Assembly: GCA_040902195.1 (NCBI GenBank)
Contig: JBBDXS010000019.1
Coordinates: 496,001-560,000 of the forward strand
DNA: 64,000 nucleotides
DNA from: JBBDXS01 sp040902195
GTDB taxonomy: Bacteria > Chloroflexota > Dehalococcoidia > DSTF01 > RBG-16-68-14
Direction: 5' to 3'
This document shows positions 52,332 through 60,336 of the stretch, piece by piece (the first letter of the stretch is position 1; the number at the start of each line of letters is the position of its first letter). The translations under genes and the position numbers were made by a program. The notes beneath the pieces were generated by a model. That model ran no database searches. It saw nothing but the letters and a program-made list of their open reading frames with translations, and was not told where the DNA came from.

Positions 52332-52637
52332 CTATTGGAGGTGCCAGCGAAGCTTGTTCGCCAGGTCCGGGCTGGCGTGCGCCGGCGTCGCGCCTCCGGC
52401 CGGGCTTTCCTCCACCGGCCCGAAGGCTGCCAGGGCCTCGTCATAGGCGGCGCGGCGGATCGTGTGGCCGAGGACCTCGTAGGCCTCGTTGAGCAGCGCG
52501 ACCTTGTCGCGATTCTCCTCGCGCTTGGCCTCCTGCCAGTACGCCGCCTCGATCTCACGGAAGGTAGCCTCGCGCGGAACCCCGAGGAGGCCATAGTAGT
52601 CCGGGGGGACGTGGCGCTTGCGTACCTTGGGAGCCAT
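52332..52637 (-). CDS. J-domain-like protein lacking HPD
   Basis: A 101-residue protein whose residues about 12-65 match the J fold: DYYGLLGVPREATFREIEAAYWQEAKRE then NEAYEVLGHTIRRAAYDEAL. The HPD tripeptide that stimulates DnaK ATPase is missing; the loop reads KREENRDK. It is therefore probably a J-like (type IV-style) protein that does not act as a normal DnaK partner. The ATG at 52637 is used. It lies behind (downstream-divergent of) phnW, with the cyclophilin 45 bp further along the same strand. Confidence 0.75.
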   Translation of the reverse strand: MAPKVRKRHVPPDYYGLLGVPREATFREIEAAYWQEAKREENRDKVALLNEAYEVLGHTIRRAAYDEALAAFGPVEESPAGGATPAHASPDLANKLRWHLQ

Positions 52638-52691
52638 CACCCTTCCAAACGAGCCGAACGGGGTGGTGTTTCAGGCCCGGCGAGAGTAGGC

Positions 52692-52697
52692 CATAAT
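52692..52697 (+). promoter_or_regulatory. -10 box for the phosphonate operon
   Basis: CATAAT 26 nt before the ATG at 52724, with GAAAGGA as ribosome binding site between them. No clear -35. Confidence 0.35.
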
Positions 52698-52723
52698 AGA
52701 GGGCCCGCTCACGAAAGGACCGC

Positions 52724-53857
52724 ATGACCACCGACGCCTCGCCTCCGGACAAGCTGCTCTTCACGCCCGGGCCTCTCACGACGAGCGCGACGGTGAAGCG
52801 AGCGATGCTGCGCGACGCCGGCTCCTGGCATTTCGAGTTCAACGACCTCGTGCGCAGCGTGCGCGAGCGGTTGCTGGCGCTCGCCGGCGTCTCGCAGGAC
52901 GGCGGTTACGAGGCCGTGCTGATGCAGGGGAGCGGCACCTTCGGCGTCGAGGCCGCGATCACGTCCGCGGTGCCGCGCGACGGAAAGCTGCTCGCGATCG
53001 TGAACGGGGCGTATGGAGAACGCATTGTCGCGATGGCGCGGCAGGCGGGTATCGCAACTGAAGTCTTGCGCTACGCCGAAGACACCCCGCCGGAGGCATC
53101 GGACGTCGCGCACGCGCTCGACGGCGACGCGACGATCAGCGACGTAGCCGTCGTACATTGCGAGACGACGACGGGCATCCTCAACCCCATCGCGTCGATC
53201 GGCTGCGCGGTCAAGGAGCGCGGCCGTCGCTACATCGTCGACGCGATGAGCAGCTTCGGCGGCATACCGATCGACGTCGCGCAGACCGGCATCGACTACC
53301 TGGTCTCGTCCGCGAACAAGTGCATCGAAGGCGTGCCGGGCTTCTCGTTCGTAATCGCGCGGCGCTCGGCGCTCGAAGCCGCGGAGGGCCACGCGCGCAG
53401 CCTCAGCCTCGACCTCGTCGCGCAGTGGCGCGGGTTCGAGAAGAACGGACAGTTTCGCTTCACGCCGCCCACGCACGCGCTCCTCGCCTTCGATCAGGCG
53501 CTGCGCGAGCTGGACGAAGAAGGCGGCATCGAGGCGCGGGGGGCGCGCTACCGCCGCAACCACGCTGTGCTGATCGAGGGGATGCGCGCGCTGGGCTTCC
53601 GCCCCTACCTGCGCCCCGAGGTGCAGAGCTACATCATTACGGCGTTTCATTACCCGCGCCACCCGTCGTTCGACTTCGACGCGTTCTATCGCAAGCTGAG
53701 CGAGCGCGAGATGATCATCTACCCCGGCAAGCTCACCGAGGTCGCGTGCTTCCGCATCGGGACGATCGGGCACCTGTTCGAAGACGACATCCGCCGGCTG
53801 TTGGACGCCGTGCGCGCTACGCTGGCCGAACTGGGGTGCGAGCCGATCGATGGGTGA
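52724..53857 (+). CDS. phnW: 2-Aminoethylphosphonate-pyruvate transaminase
   Basis: A 377-residue class V aminotransferase. LLFTPGPLTTSATVKRAMLRDAGSWH is the PhnW opening; VDAMSSFGGIPID carries the PLP Asp and SSANKCIEGVPGFSF the PLP Lys. It converts 2-aminoethylphosphonate and pyruvate to phosphonoacetaldehyde and alanine. The next gene, overlapping by 8 bp, encodes the matching hydrolase PhnX, which makes the assignment secure. Product and pathway: cytoplasmic use of the most common natural phosphonate as a source of P, N and C. Confidence 0.93.
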   Translation: MTTDASPPDKLLFTPGPLTTSATVKRAMLRDAGSWHFEFNDLVRSVRERLLALAGVSQDGGYEAVLMQGSGTFGVEAAITSAVPRDGKLLAIVNGAYGERIVAMARQAGIATEVLRYAEDTPPEASDVAHALDGDATISDVAVVHCETTTGILNPIASIGCAVKERGRRYIVDAMSSFGGIPIDVAQTGIDYLVSSANKCIEGVPGFSFVIARRSALEAAEGHARSLSLDLVAQWRGFEKNGQFRFTPPTHALLAFDQALRELDEEGGIEARGARYRRNHAVLIEGMRALGFRPYLRPEVQSYIITAFHYPRHPSFDFDAFYRKLSEREMIIYPGKLTEVACFRIGTIGHLFEDDIRRLLDAVRATLAELGCEPIDG

Positions 53858-54659
53858 GCAGCGCCTGCGGGGCGTCATCCTCGACTGGGCCGGCACGCTG
53901 GCCGACTACGGTTCGTGCGCGCCGGCCGGCGTGTTCGTCACGCTGTTCCTGCGCCGGCGCGTGCCGATCACGATCGCCCAGGCGCGCGAGCCGATGGGCA
54001 TCCACAAGCGCGATCACGTCGCGGCGGTCCTGCGCATGCCGGAAGTGGCCGCTCTCTGGGAGCGCGAGTACGGCCGCGCGTCGAACGACGGCGACGTCGA
54101 GGCGATGTACCAGGAGCTCATCCCGCTCCAGCTCGACTGCCTGCCGCGGTACGCGGAGCTGATCCCCGGCGTGCTCGATGCCGTCCGGGCGTTTCGCGCG
54201 CGCGGGCTGAAGATCGGCACGACGACGGGCTACAACCGCGAGATGCTGAACGTGCTGCTCGACGCGGCGCGCGCGCAGGGCTTCGAGCCGGACTGCGCGG
54301 TGAGCGCGGATGAGGTGCCGTCGGGGCGCCCGCATCCGTACATGTGCTTCCGCTGCGCGATCGAGCTAGAGGTCTACCCGCTCGAAACGTGCGTGAAGGT
54401 GGGCGATACCCCGCCCGACATCGACGAGGGGCGCAACGCCGGCATGTGGACCGTCGCGGTGGCGAAGACGGGAAACGAGATGGCACTGACGGAGCAGGAG
54501 GTCGCCGCCCTACCCGCCGCCGAGCTGCGCGAGCGGCTCGATCGGGCGTATGCGCGGCTGCGCGACGCCGGCGCCCACTACGTCGTCGATGGCGTGGCGG
54601 ACGTGCCGGCGCTGCTGGACGAGATCGAGGCGCGCCTCCGGCGGGGAGAGCACCCGTAG
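53850..54659 (+). CDS. phnX: Phosphonoacetaldehyde hydrolase
   Basis: A 269-residue HAD-family phosphonatase. Motif I is ILDWAGTLADYG (Asp12), the Schiff-base Lys is Lys53 in PMGIHKRDHV, and GTTTGYNREM, SGRPHPYMCF and VGDTPPDIDEGRNAGM are all family blocks. It splits phosphonoacetaldehyde into acetaldehyde and phosphate. The start overlaps phnW; the PHP gene begins 1 bp after its stop. Confidence 0.95.
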   Translation: MGEQRLRGVILDWAGTLADYGSCAPAGVFVTLFLRRRVPITIAQAREPMGIHKRDHVAAVLRMPEVAALWEREYGRASNDGDVEAMYQELIPLQLDCLPRYAELIPGVLDAVRAFRARGLKIGTTTGYNREMLNVLLDAARAQGFEPDCAVSADEVPSGRPHPYMCFRCAIELEVYPLETCVKVGDTPPDIDEGRNAGMWTVAVAKTGNEMALTEQEVAALPAAELRERLDRAYARLRDAGAHYVVDGVADVPALLDEIEARLRRGEHP

Positions 54660-54660
54660 C

Positions 54661-55545
54661 ATGTACGTCGACTCGCACGTCCACCTGCAGCCGCACGGCG
54701 AGAAGCCGGTGATGACTCGCGAACGCCTCGAGCGCTATGTCGAGGCAGGCCGCGCGGCCGGCGTCGAACGCCTCGCCTTCACGGAGCACCTCTTCCGTTT
54801 TCACGAAGCCCTGGCGCTGTTGCGCGACTGGTGGGACGACGACGGCGACCCTGTGCTCGCCGCGGCGACGCACAAGTATCTCGAAGACGAGGTCTCGGCG
54901 TCGATCGCGGAGTACGTGCGCCTGATCGAGGAGGCGAAGGCCGACGGGTTGCCGGTGCTGCTCGGGCTGGAGATGGACTGGGTGCCCGGCCGCGAGAAGG
55001 AGCTGCGCGCATTCCTGGCGCCGTACGACTGGGACATCGTGCTCGGCTCCGTCCACTGGATCGGCGCCTGGGGGTTCGACAGCGCCAGCATCCCCGCCTT
55101 CGCCGCCGAGTGGGAGCGGCGCGATGTCGACGCCGTGTTCGCGGACTACGCGCAGCTCGTGCGCGACCTCGCGGACAGCAAGCTCGCCGACGTGCTCGCG
55201 CATCCCGACTTGCCGAAGATCCAGGGTCACCGCCCCAGCAACCAGACGCCGCTGCACGCGGCGATCGTCGAGGCGGCCTCGCGGGGTGGCTGCGCCGTCG
55301 AGATCAACAGCAACGGCTACAACAAGCCCGTGCGCGAGGCCTACCCGCACATCGACGTGCTCCGGCGCGCGCATGAGGCCGGACTCGCGATCACGCTCGC
55401 CTCGGACGCACACCAGCCGGAGCGCGTCGGCGAACGCTTCGACGACCTCGCATCGCTGGCGCGCGAGGCCGGGTACGAGCAGTTCGCCTCGTTCGAGGCG
55501 CGCCGCGCCACGTTTCATCCGCTGCCTGAGCCATCGAGGAGTTGA
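54661..55545 (+). CDS. PHP-domain phosphoesterase (histidinol-phosphatase-like)
   Basis: A 294-residue PHP protein. Metal ligands are in VDSHVHLQPH (HxH), AFTEHLFRFH, LGLEMDW, GSVHW, LAHPDLPK and ASDAHQP, the complete set of the HisK-type trinuclear site. HisK removes phosphate from histidinol phosphate, but no other his gene is nearby. Its 1-bp spacing to phnX suggests a role in phosphonate or phosphate ester use. The ATG at 54661 is taken because it starts directly with the metal motif. Confidence 0.85.
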   Translation: MYVDSHVHLQPHGEKPVMTRERLERYVEAGRAAGVERLAFTEHLFRFHEALALLRDWWDDDGDPVLAAATHKYLEDEVSASIAEYVRLIEEAKADGLPVLLGLEMDWVPGREKELRAFLAPYDWDIVLGSVHWIGAWGFDSASIPAFAAEWERRDVDAVFADYAQLVRDLADSKLADVLAHPDLPKIQGHRPSNQTPLHAAIVEAASRGGCAVEINSNGYNKPVREAYPHIDVLRRAHEAGLAITLASDAHQPERVGERFDDLASLAREAGYEQFASFEARRATFHPLPEPSRS

Positions 55546-55547
55546 GT

Positions 55548-56300
55548 ATGGCCACGATCACCGTCGCGACGCTGAACATCTTCAACAAGATCGGCCGCTG
55601 GGGCGAGCGGCTGCCGCTGCTGCTCGAGCAGTTCATGGAGCTGCAGCCGGACGTCATCGGCCTGCAGGAGGTCGACCTGACGATCGACCAGGGGATGTCG
55701 CTCTGCCGGCTGATCAACGCGCGCGTGGGCGAGTCGCCGCGCTACTGGATCTACCATATGGGGCGTCCCGGCCGCGCTGCGCACGTGCAGTCGCTCGCGA
55801 CGATGACGCGGCTGCCCTGCGAGGCGCACGAGGGGCTGGACTTCCTGAGCTTCGAGGGCGTCGCGCAGCGGCTCCGGCTGCGCCTTCCGGACGGCGGCGC
55901 GCTGGAGTTCTACAACACGCACCTCTACTGGCCGCCGGAGGGCGTGCAAGAGCGCCTCGCGCAGGCGGAGAAGCTCGTCGCGTGGACGGACACGTGGCAG
56001 GGCGCGGACGCAACGGTCGTCTCGGGCGACTTCAACGCGTATCCCGGCGAGCCGGTGCTCGATCTGATGAAGGGGGGCTTCGCGTCCGCGCACGAGTCGG
56101 TGCACGGCACGGAGCCGGAGAAGACGTGGCCGACGCCGGTGAACACGTTCGACCCGTCGCCGCCGGGCTGCCTCGACTACATCTTCGTGCGTGGCGCGCA
56201 GATCGAGGACGCGCGCGTCGTCTTCGACAAACCGCACGTGCTGGACGCGGACCTCTACCCGTCGGACCACCTGGGGGTGATGGCGCGGCTGACGGCGTAG
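55548..56300 (+). CDS. Endonuclease/exonuclease/phosphatase (EEP) family hydrolase
   Basis: A 250-residue EEP-fold metal enzyme. TLNIFNKIGRWGERLPLLLEQF, GLQEVD (Glu ligand), YNTHLYWPP (His), SGDFNAYPGEP (Asp-x-Asn) and the final PSDHLGVMARL (Asp-His) are intact. The family cleaves phosphodiesters or phosphomonoesters, including sphingomyelin-type lipids and nucleic acids. There is no signal peptide, so it is cytoplasmic. It is the fourth gene of the phosphonate operon, 2 bp after the PHP gene. It might release aminoethylphosphonate from esters. Confidence 0.85.
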   Translation: MATITVATLNIFNKIGRWGERLPLLLEQFMELQPDVIGLQEVDLTIDQGMSLCRLINARVGESPRYWIYHMGRPGRAAHVQSLATMTRLPCEAHEGLDFLSFEGVAQRLRLRLPDGGALEFYNTHLYWPPEGVQERLAQAEKLVAWTDTWQGADATVVSGDFNAYPGEPVLDLMKGGFASAHESVHGTEPEKTWPTPVNTFDPSPPGCLDYIFVRGAQIEDARVVFDKPHVLDADLYPSDHLGVMARLTA

Positions 56301-56661
56301 CTCAGCGACCCGTTCTTCATCCTTGCGATACCTTACGTCCCACATTCCGTATCTGGCGCGGCTTTTGTTTGTCACCTTTTGTTTCGTAATTTCGCCCTTT
56401 TTCGGTCTACTCCGATGCGCAGTTGCCCGTTGGTGGGCGCACTCTCGCGGGGGCGATCATGACAGGCCGGACGAGGAGGTGCGAGGCGTTCGTGTCACCG
56501 GAGCTGTGAGGCGCGTGCCCGATGCGGGGTCTCCAGCGGCCGGACCAGGTGGGGGTGTGGGCGGGGTTGGGCTGGGGAGTGGGGTAACGTGACCGCGGCG
56601 CTAGCCCGTAGTCAGAGTGGTATAATCGCCCTCCTTAGCGAGTTGTTGGTGGAGGTTCGAA
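56301..56661. other. Gene-poor spacer with promoter
   Basis: A frame from 56323 to 56592 encodes 89 residues but turns into Gly/Val-rich low complexity and has no ribosome binding site, so I do not call it. Local composition is less GC-rich at 56330-56410 (T-rich runs) and then G-rich. A TATAAT at 56621-56626 is the -10 box for the signal peptidase gene. Confidence 0.5.
56621..56626 (+). promoter_or_regulatory. -10 box for the signal peptidase gene
   Basis: Perfect TATAAT, 35 nt before the ATG at 56662. GGAGG (56651-56655) is the ribosome binding site. No good -35 box. Confidence 0.5.
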
Positions 56662-57138
56662 ATGCTCGCTCGCCACGTGGTCGTGACCGGCGCTGTACTC
56701 ATATCCCTGCTGGCGGGCTGCGGCGGCGATAGCCCTCGCCAGGTTGTCATGGAAGGCCAGAGCATGTTTCCCACTCTCAGCGACGGTGACCGAGTAGACG
56801 TCCAAGAGTATGGAACCGACACTCCTCGACGCGGCGACGTCATCGTCTTCCACCCACGGACGGAGTCCGGCGAGCCCTCAGACCGCTTGTTCCTCAAGCG
56901 CATCATCGGCCTGCCCGGAGAGACGATTGAGATTCGCAATGAAGTTGTTCTGGTCGACGGAGAACCTCTTCAGGAACCGTATATCAACGAGCCCACCGCT
57001 GGTACCTTCGACCGGTTCGAAGTTCCATCGGACGAGTACTTCGTCTTGGGCGACAACCGTAACAACAGCAGCGACTCCCGTTCCTACCTAGGAATCCCAG
57101 AGGATTACATTGTTGGTCGTGCCAAGCTGAGCAATTGA
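56662..57138 (+). CDS. Signal peptidase I-like protease built as a lipoprotein
   Basis: A 158-residue S26 protease. Catalytic Ser34 lies in MEGQSMFPTL and the Lys in FLKRIIGLPGETIEI (Lys79); the C-terminal box GDNRNNSSDSR is intact. Unusually, the N-terminus is not a plain transmembrane anchor: MLARHVVVTGAVLISLLAGCGGD is a short signal peptide with the lipobox LLAGC (Cys20), only 13 residues before the catalytic Ser. The enzyme would be held by a lipid anchor on the outer face of the membrane, where signal peptidase I works. The tRNA-Arg gene lies 15 bp after the stop on the other strand. Confidence 0.85.
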   Translation: MLARHVVVTGAVLISLLAGCGGDSPRQVVMEGQSMFPTLSDGDRVDVQEYGTDTPRRGDVIVFHPRTESGEPSDRLFLKRIIGLPGETIEIRNEVVLVDGEPLQEPYINEPTAGTFDRFEVPSDEYFVLGDNRNNSSDSRSYLGIPEDYIVGRAKLSN

Positions 57139-57153
57139 GGTCGACAGAGGCAG

Positions 57154-57228
57154 TGGTACCCCCGGCAGGACTCGAACCTGCGCACCCGGCTTCGGAGGCC
57201 GGTACTCTATCCACTGAGCTACGGGGGC
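57154..57228 (-). tRNA. tRNA-Arg (CCG)
   Basis: A 75-nt cloverleaf on the minus strand. Acceptor stem GCCCCCG pairs with CGGGGGT (one G-U), the D-arm is TAGCTCAGTGGATAGAGTA, the anticodon stem-loop is CCGGC-CTCCGAA-GCCGG with anticodon CCG, and the T-arm is GCAGG-TTCGAGT-CCTGC. The 3' ACCA is encoded (TGGT at 57154-57157 on the plus strand). It reads CGG. Confidence 0.95.
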
Positions 57229-57249
57229 GTACCGAGGGCATGATATCGG

Positions 57250-57505
57250 ATGCGGGACGCGAGTTGGAAGCGGGACGCGAGAAACGGGAGGCGGGAGGCG
57301 GGACGCGAGAGGCGTGAAACACCCTCACCCCGGCCTGCGGCCACCCCTCTCCCTCTGAAGAGGGCGAGGGGCAAAGGGGTGGCGGAGCCGCGCCTTTCGA
57401 GACGCTGACGCTGCTGTCAGTTGGACGCGGGACGCGGGAAACGAGAGGCGGGACGCGAGAGGCGGGACGCGGGAGGCGGGACGCGAGAGGTGGGATGCGG
57501 GATCG
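57250..57505. repeat. Degenerate GGGACGCGAGA(G)GC repeats
   Basis: Units of 7 and 14 bp such as GCGGGACGCGAGAG, GCGGGAGGCGGGAC and GGACGCGGGAGGCG recur many times in two blocks separated by about 100 bp. Irregular spacing excludes a CRISPR array. The pattern looks like slippage-expanded simple sequence. Confidence 0.65.
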
Positions 57506-57600
57506 ACGTCCGCGGCTTGAAGGCGGCGCTTCGCACAGCGAGCCGTGGGGAACGTGTCGCTCGCGAGGAGTCCACTGAGATCCTTCGGGCTCCCCGCCCC

Positions 57601-57727
57601 CTGCGCTCTACCCCGCTCCCCTCAGGATGACAATGACCCCCATGCCCTGCGCTCTACCCCGCTCCCCTCAGGATGACAATGACCCCCACCCTCTGCGCTC
57701 TACCCCGCTCCCCTCAGGATGACAACC
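57601..57727. repeat. 46-bp tandem repeat, nearly three copies
   Basis: Units begin with CTGCGCTCTACCCCGCTCCC at 57601, 57647 and 57693; each continues with CTCAGGATGACAATGACCCC or a close variant. The third unit is truncated. The first two units are almost identical. Confidence 0.8.
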
Positions 57728-57866
57728 AGCCCCCGCCGACCTCGAACTTCGAACGTCCAGCTTCGAGCTTCTCCAGAAAAGCTGCTCGTCTATACTGAGG
57801 CAACGCGTTAGGCGCAGGAACAAGCAGGGCGACAGCGGGAGCTGAGCGGTCGCACGCGCGGCCAGA

Positions 57867-57884
57867 TCCTTCGCTTCGCTCAGG
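57867..57884. repeat. CCTTCGCTTCGCTCAGG element
   Basis: TCCTTCGCTTCGCTCAGG lies just before the leuS start. Similar elements are at 29079, 29161 and 29183. Confidence 0.55.
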
Positions 57885-57896
57885 CTGACGGAGTCG

Positions 57897-60308
57897 ATGG
57901 ACCGATACGACCACAAGGCGATCGAGGCGAAGTGGCGCGCGCGTTGGGCAGCGTCGGGCATCTACACGGCCGACATCGCGGGCGCGGCGCAGCCGTTCTA
58001 CAACCTGATGATGTTCCCCTACCCGTCCGCGGAGGGGCTGCACATCGGTAACGTCTTCGCGTTCACGGGCGTCGATATCCACGGGCGCTACCAGGCCATG
58101 CAGGGCAACGACGTCTTCGAGCCGTTCGGCTACGACGCGTTCGGCATCCACAGCGAGAACTTCGCGCTCAAGCAGAACATCCACCCGATGACGCTGATCC
58201 CGGACAACATCGCGCGCTTCCGCGAGCAAATGCAGCGCCTCGGGACGCGCATCGACTGGTCGCGCGAAGTCTCGACGACCGATCCCAAGTTCTATCGCTG
58301 GACGCAGTGGGTCTTCCTGCAGCTCTTCAAGCGCGGCCTGGCCGAGAAGCGCGGCGCGCCCGTGAACTGGTGCCCGTCGTGCAAGACGGTGCTTGCCGAC
58401 GAGCAGGTGATCGCCGGCAAATGCGAACGCTGCGAGACGCCGATCACGCATCGCGAGCTGGAGCAGTGGTTCCTCAAGATCACGAACTACACCGAGCGCC
58501 TGCTCGCGAACCTCGACTGGATCGACTGGCCGGACGCGATCAAGACCGTGCAACGCAACTGGATCGGCCGTAGCGAAGGTCTCGAAATGACGTTCCCGAT
58601 CGAGGGCGCCGACAAGTCGCTCACGTTCTTCACGACGCGCCCCGACACGATCTTCGGCGTGACGTACATGGCGCTCGCGCCGGAGCACCCGCTCGTGCGC
58701 GAGGTCACCACGGATGCGCAGCGCGACGCCGTCGCGCGCTACGTCGAGGAGGCGTCGCACAAGACGGCGGTGGACCGGCAGGCGATGGAGCGCTCGGGCG
58801 TCTTCACGGGCGCCTACGCGACGAATCCCCTCAACGGCGAACGCGTCCCGATCTGGGTCGCGGACTACGTGCTGATCACGTACGGCACCGGCGCGATCAT
58901 GGCCGTCCCCGCCCACGACGAGCGCGACTTCGATTTCGCGCGTAAATACGGCTTGCCGATCAAGCTCGTGGTCGCGCCGGACGGCCGGGCCGGCGGCGAA
59001 CTGTCGGAAGCGTACACGGGCGAAGGCACGCTCGTGAGCTCGGGCGAGTTCGACGGCATGACGAGCGCCGCGGCGTCAGACGCGATCGTCGAGAAGCTCG
59101 AGCGCGAGGGGAGCGGCGGACGCAAGGTCACGTATCGTTTGCGCGACTGGCTGATCTCGCGCCAGCGCTACTGGGGCACGCCGATACCGATCGTGCTCTG
59201 CGAGACGTGCGGGCCGCAGGCCGTGCCGGAAGACCAGCTCCCCGTCGAGCTACCGTACGTCGAGGAGTTCCGCCCCACCGGCACCGACCAGTCGCCGTTG
59301 GCGACGTACGAGCCGTTCGTGAAGACGACGTGTCCCAAGTGCGGCGAGCCCGCCCGCCGCGAGACCGACGTCTGCGATACGTTCCTCGATTCGTCCTGGT
59401 ACTTCTTGCGCTACCCGTCGACGGACATCGACGACCGCCCGTTCGACGACGCGCGCGTCAAGAAGTGGCTCCCCGTCGATACGTACATCGGCGGGAAGGA
59501 GCACTCCGTCCTCCACCTGCTCTACTCGCGCTTCGTGACGATGGCCTTGCACGACATGGGCTACGTGGACTTCGAGGAGCCGTACGAGAAGTTTCGCGCG
59601 CACGGTGTGCTGGTCCTGGAAGGCGCGAAGATCAGCAAATCGCGCGGCAACATCGTCAACCCGGACGACTACTACGAGTCGCACGGCGCGGACACGCTGC
59701 GCACCTACCTGATGTTCTCAGGCCGCTACGAAGAGGGCGGCGACTTCTCCGACAAGAACATCGAGGGGGCGGCGCGCTTTATCCAGCGCGTCTGGGACCT
59801 CGTCCAGCGCCATCGCGAGCGGCCGGCCGGCGATCTGCCAGTCGATGCGGAGCGGTCGATGCACCGCACGATCAAGAAGGTGGGCGAGGACATTCCGGAA
59901 CTGAAGTACAACACAGCGATCGCGGCGCTGATGGAGTGGACGAACCATCTCCAGAAGCGGCCGTCGCTGGACGAGCAGGAGGTGCGCACTCTCCTTCAGC
60001 TCGTCGCGCCGTTCGCGCCCTACATCACCGAGGAGCTGTGGGAGCAGACCGGCGGGTCGGGCTCCGTCCACGCGTCGCGCTGGCCAGCGTACGACCCGGA
60101 GCTGGCGAAGCTCGAGCAGGTCCCTGTCGCGGTACAAATCAACGGCAAGGTGCGCGACGTAATCGAGCTCGATGCGGGAACAGGCGAACCGGCGGCCGTT
60201 GCGGCGGCACGCGCTTCGGAGAAGGTGACGCGCCACCTCGACGGCAAGCCGATCGCGCGCACGATCTACGTGCAGGACCGGCTGATCAACTTCGTGACGG
60301 GGCGGTAG
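57897..60308 (+). CDS. leuS: Leucyl-tRNA synthetase
   Basis: An 803-residue class I synthetase. The HIGH-type motif is FPYPSAEGLHIGNV (about 41-54) and the KMSKS-type motif is GAKISKSRGN. The CP1 editing domain has FTTRPDTIFGVTYMALAPEHPL; a zinc-type knuckle WCPSCKTVLADEQV ... CERCETP is present in the insert, and CPKCGEP later. It charges tRNA-Leu and edits mischarged norvaline or isoleucine. The ATG at 57897 lies directly after a CTTCGCT element; GGAG is only 3 nt upstream, so initiation may be weak or leader-independent. It is monocistronic and convergent with prfC. Confidence 0.95.
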   Translation: MDRYDHKAIEAKWRARWAASGIYTADIAGAAQPFYNLMMFPYPSAEGLHIGNVFAFTGVDIHGRYQAMQGNDVFEPFGYDAFGIHSENFALKQNIHPMTLIPDNIARFREQMQRLGTRIDWSREVSTTDPKFYRWTQWVFLQLFKRGLAEKRGAPVNWCPSCKTVLADEQVIAGKCERCETPITHRELEQWFLKITNYTERLLANLDWIDWPDAIKTVQRNWIGRSEGLEMTFPIEGADKSLTFFTTRPDTIFGVTYMALAPEHPLVREVTTDAQRDAVARYVEEASHKTAVDRQAMERSGVFTGAYATNPLNGERVPIWVADYVLITYGTGAIMAVPAHDERDFDFARKYGLPIKLVVAPDGRAGGELSEAYTGEGTLVSSGEFDGMTSAAASDAIVEKLEREGSGGRKVTYRLRDWLISRQRYWGTPIPIVLCETCGPQAVPEDQLPVELPYVEEFRPTGTDQSPLATYEPFVKTTCPKCGEPARRETDVCDTFLDSSWYFLRYPSTDIDDRPFDDARVKKWLPVDTYIGGKEHSVLHLLYSRFVTMALHDMGYVDFEEPYEKFRAHGVLVLEGAKISKSRGNIVNPDDYYESHGADTLRTYLMFSGRYEEGGDFSDKNIEGAARFIQRVWDLVQRHRERPAGDLPVDAERSMHRTIKKVGEDIPELKYNTAIAALMEWTNHLQKRPSLDEQEVRTLLQLVAPFAPYITEELWEQTGGSGSVHASRWPAYDPELAKLEQVPVAVQINGKVRDVIELDAGTGEPAAVAAARASEKVTRHLDGKPIARTIYVQDRLINFVTGR

Positions 60309-60336
60309 CCGCTCAAAGTGGCGCTCAGGTTGCTTT

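Larger units (their letters stand above)
57229..57896. other. Repeat-rich gene-free spacer before leuS
   Basis: No convincing gene. The stretch holds GGGACGCGAGAGGC-type degenerate repeats (about 57250-57320 and 57421-57505), a 46-bp tandem repeat (57601-57727), a CCTTCGCTTCGCTC element (57867-57884) and a TATACT at 57791-57796 that may be the leuS -10 box. Confidence 0.65.

Noticed and set aside
54661..55545. hisK as part of histidine biosynthesis
   Set aside because: No his genes nearby and tight coupling to phnX; only the fold can be assigned.
56323..56592. 89-residue protein starting MRYLTSHIPY
   Set aside because: No ribosome binding site and a Gly/Val-rich nonsense-like C-terminal half.
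57250..57727. Possible CRISPR array
   Set aside because: Repeats are either very short and degenerate or contiguous 46-bp tandems without spacers, and there are no cas genes.
57729..57896. T-box or leader regulation of leuS
   Set aside because: No T-box consensus, specifier loop or terminator/antiterminator pair could be found; the leader is made of dispersed repeat.
57714..58916. 400-codon minus-strand frame over the leuS start
   Set aside because: Antisense shadow; it also runs through the repeat-rich spacer and has no ribosome binding site.
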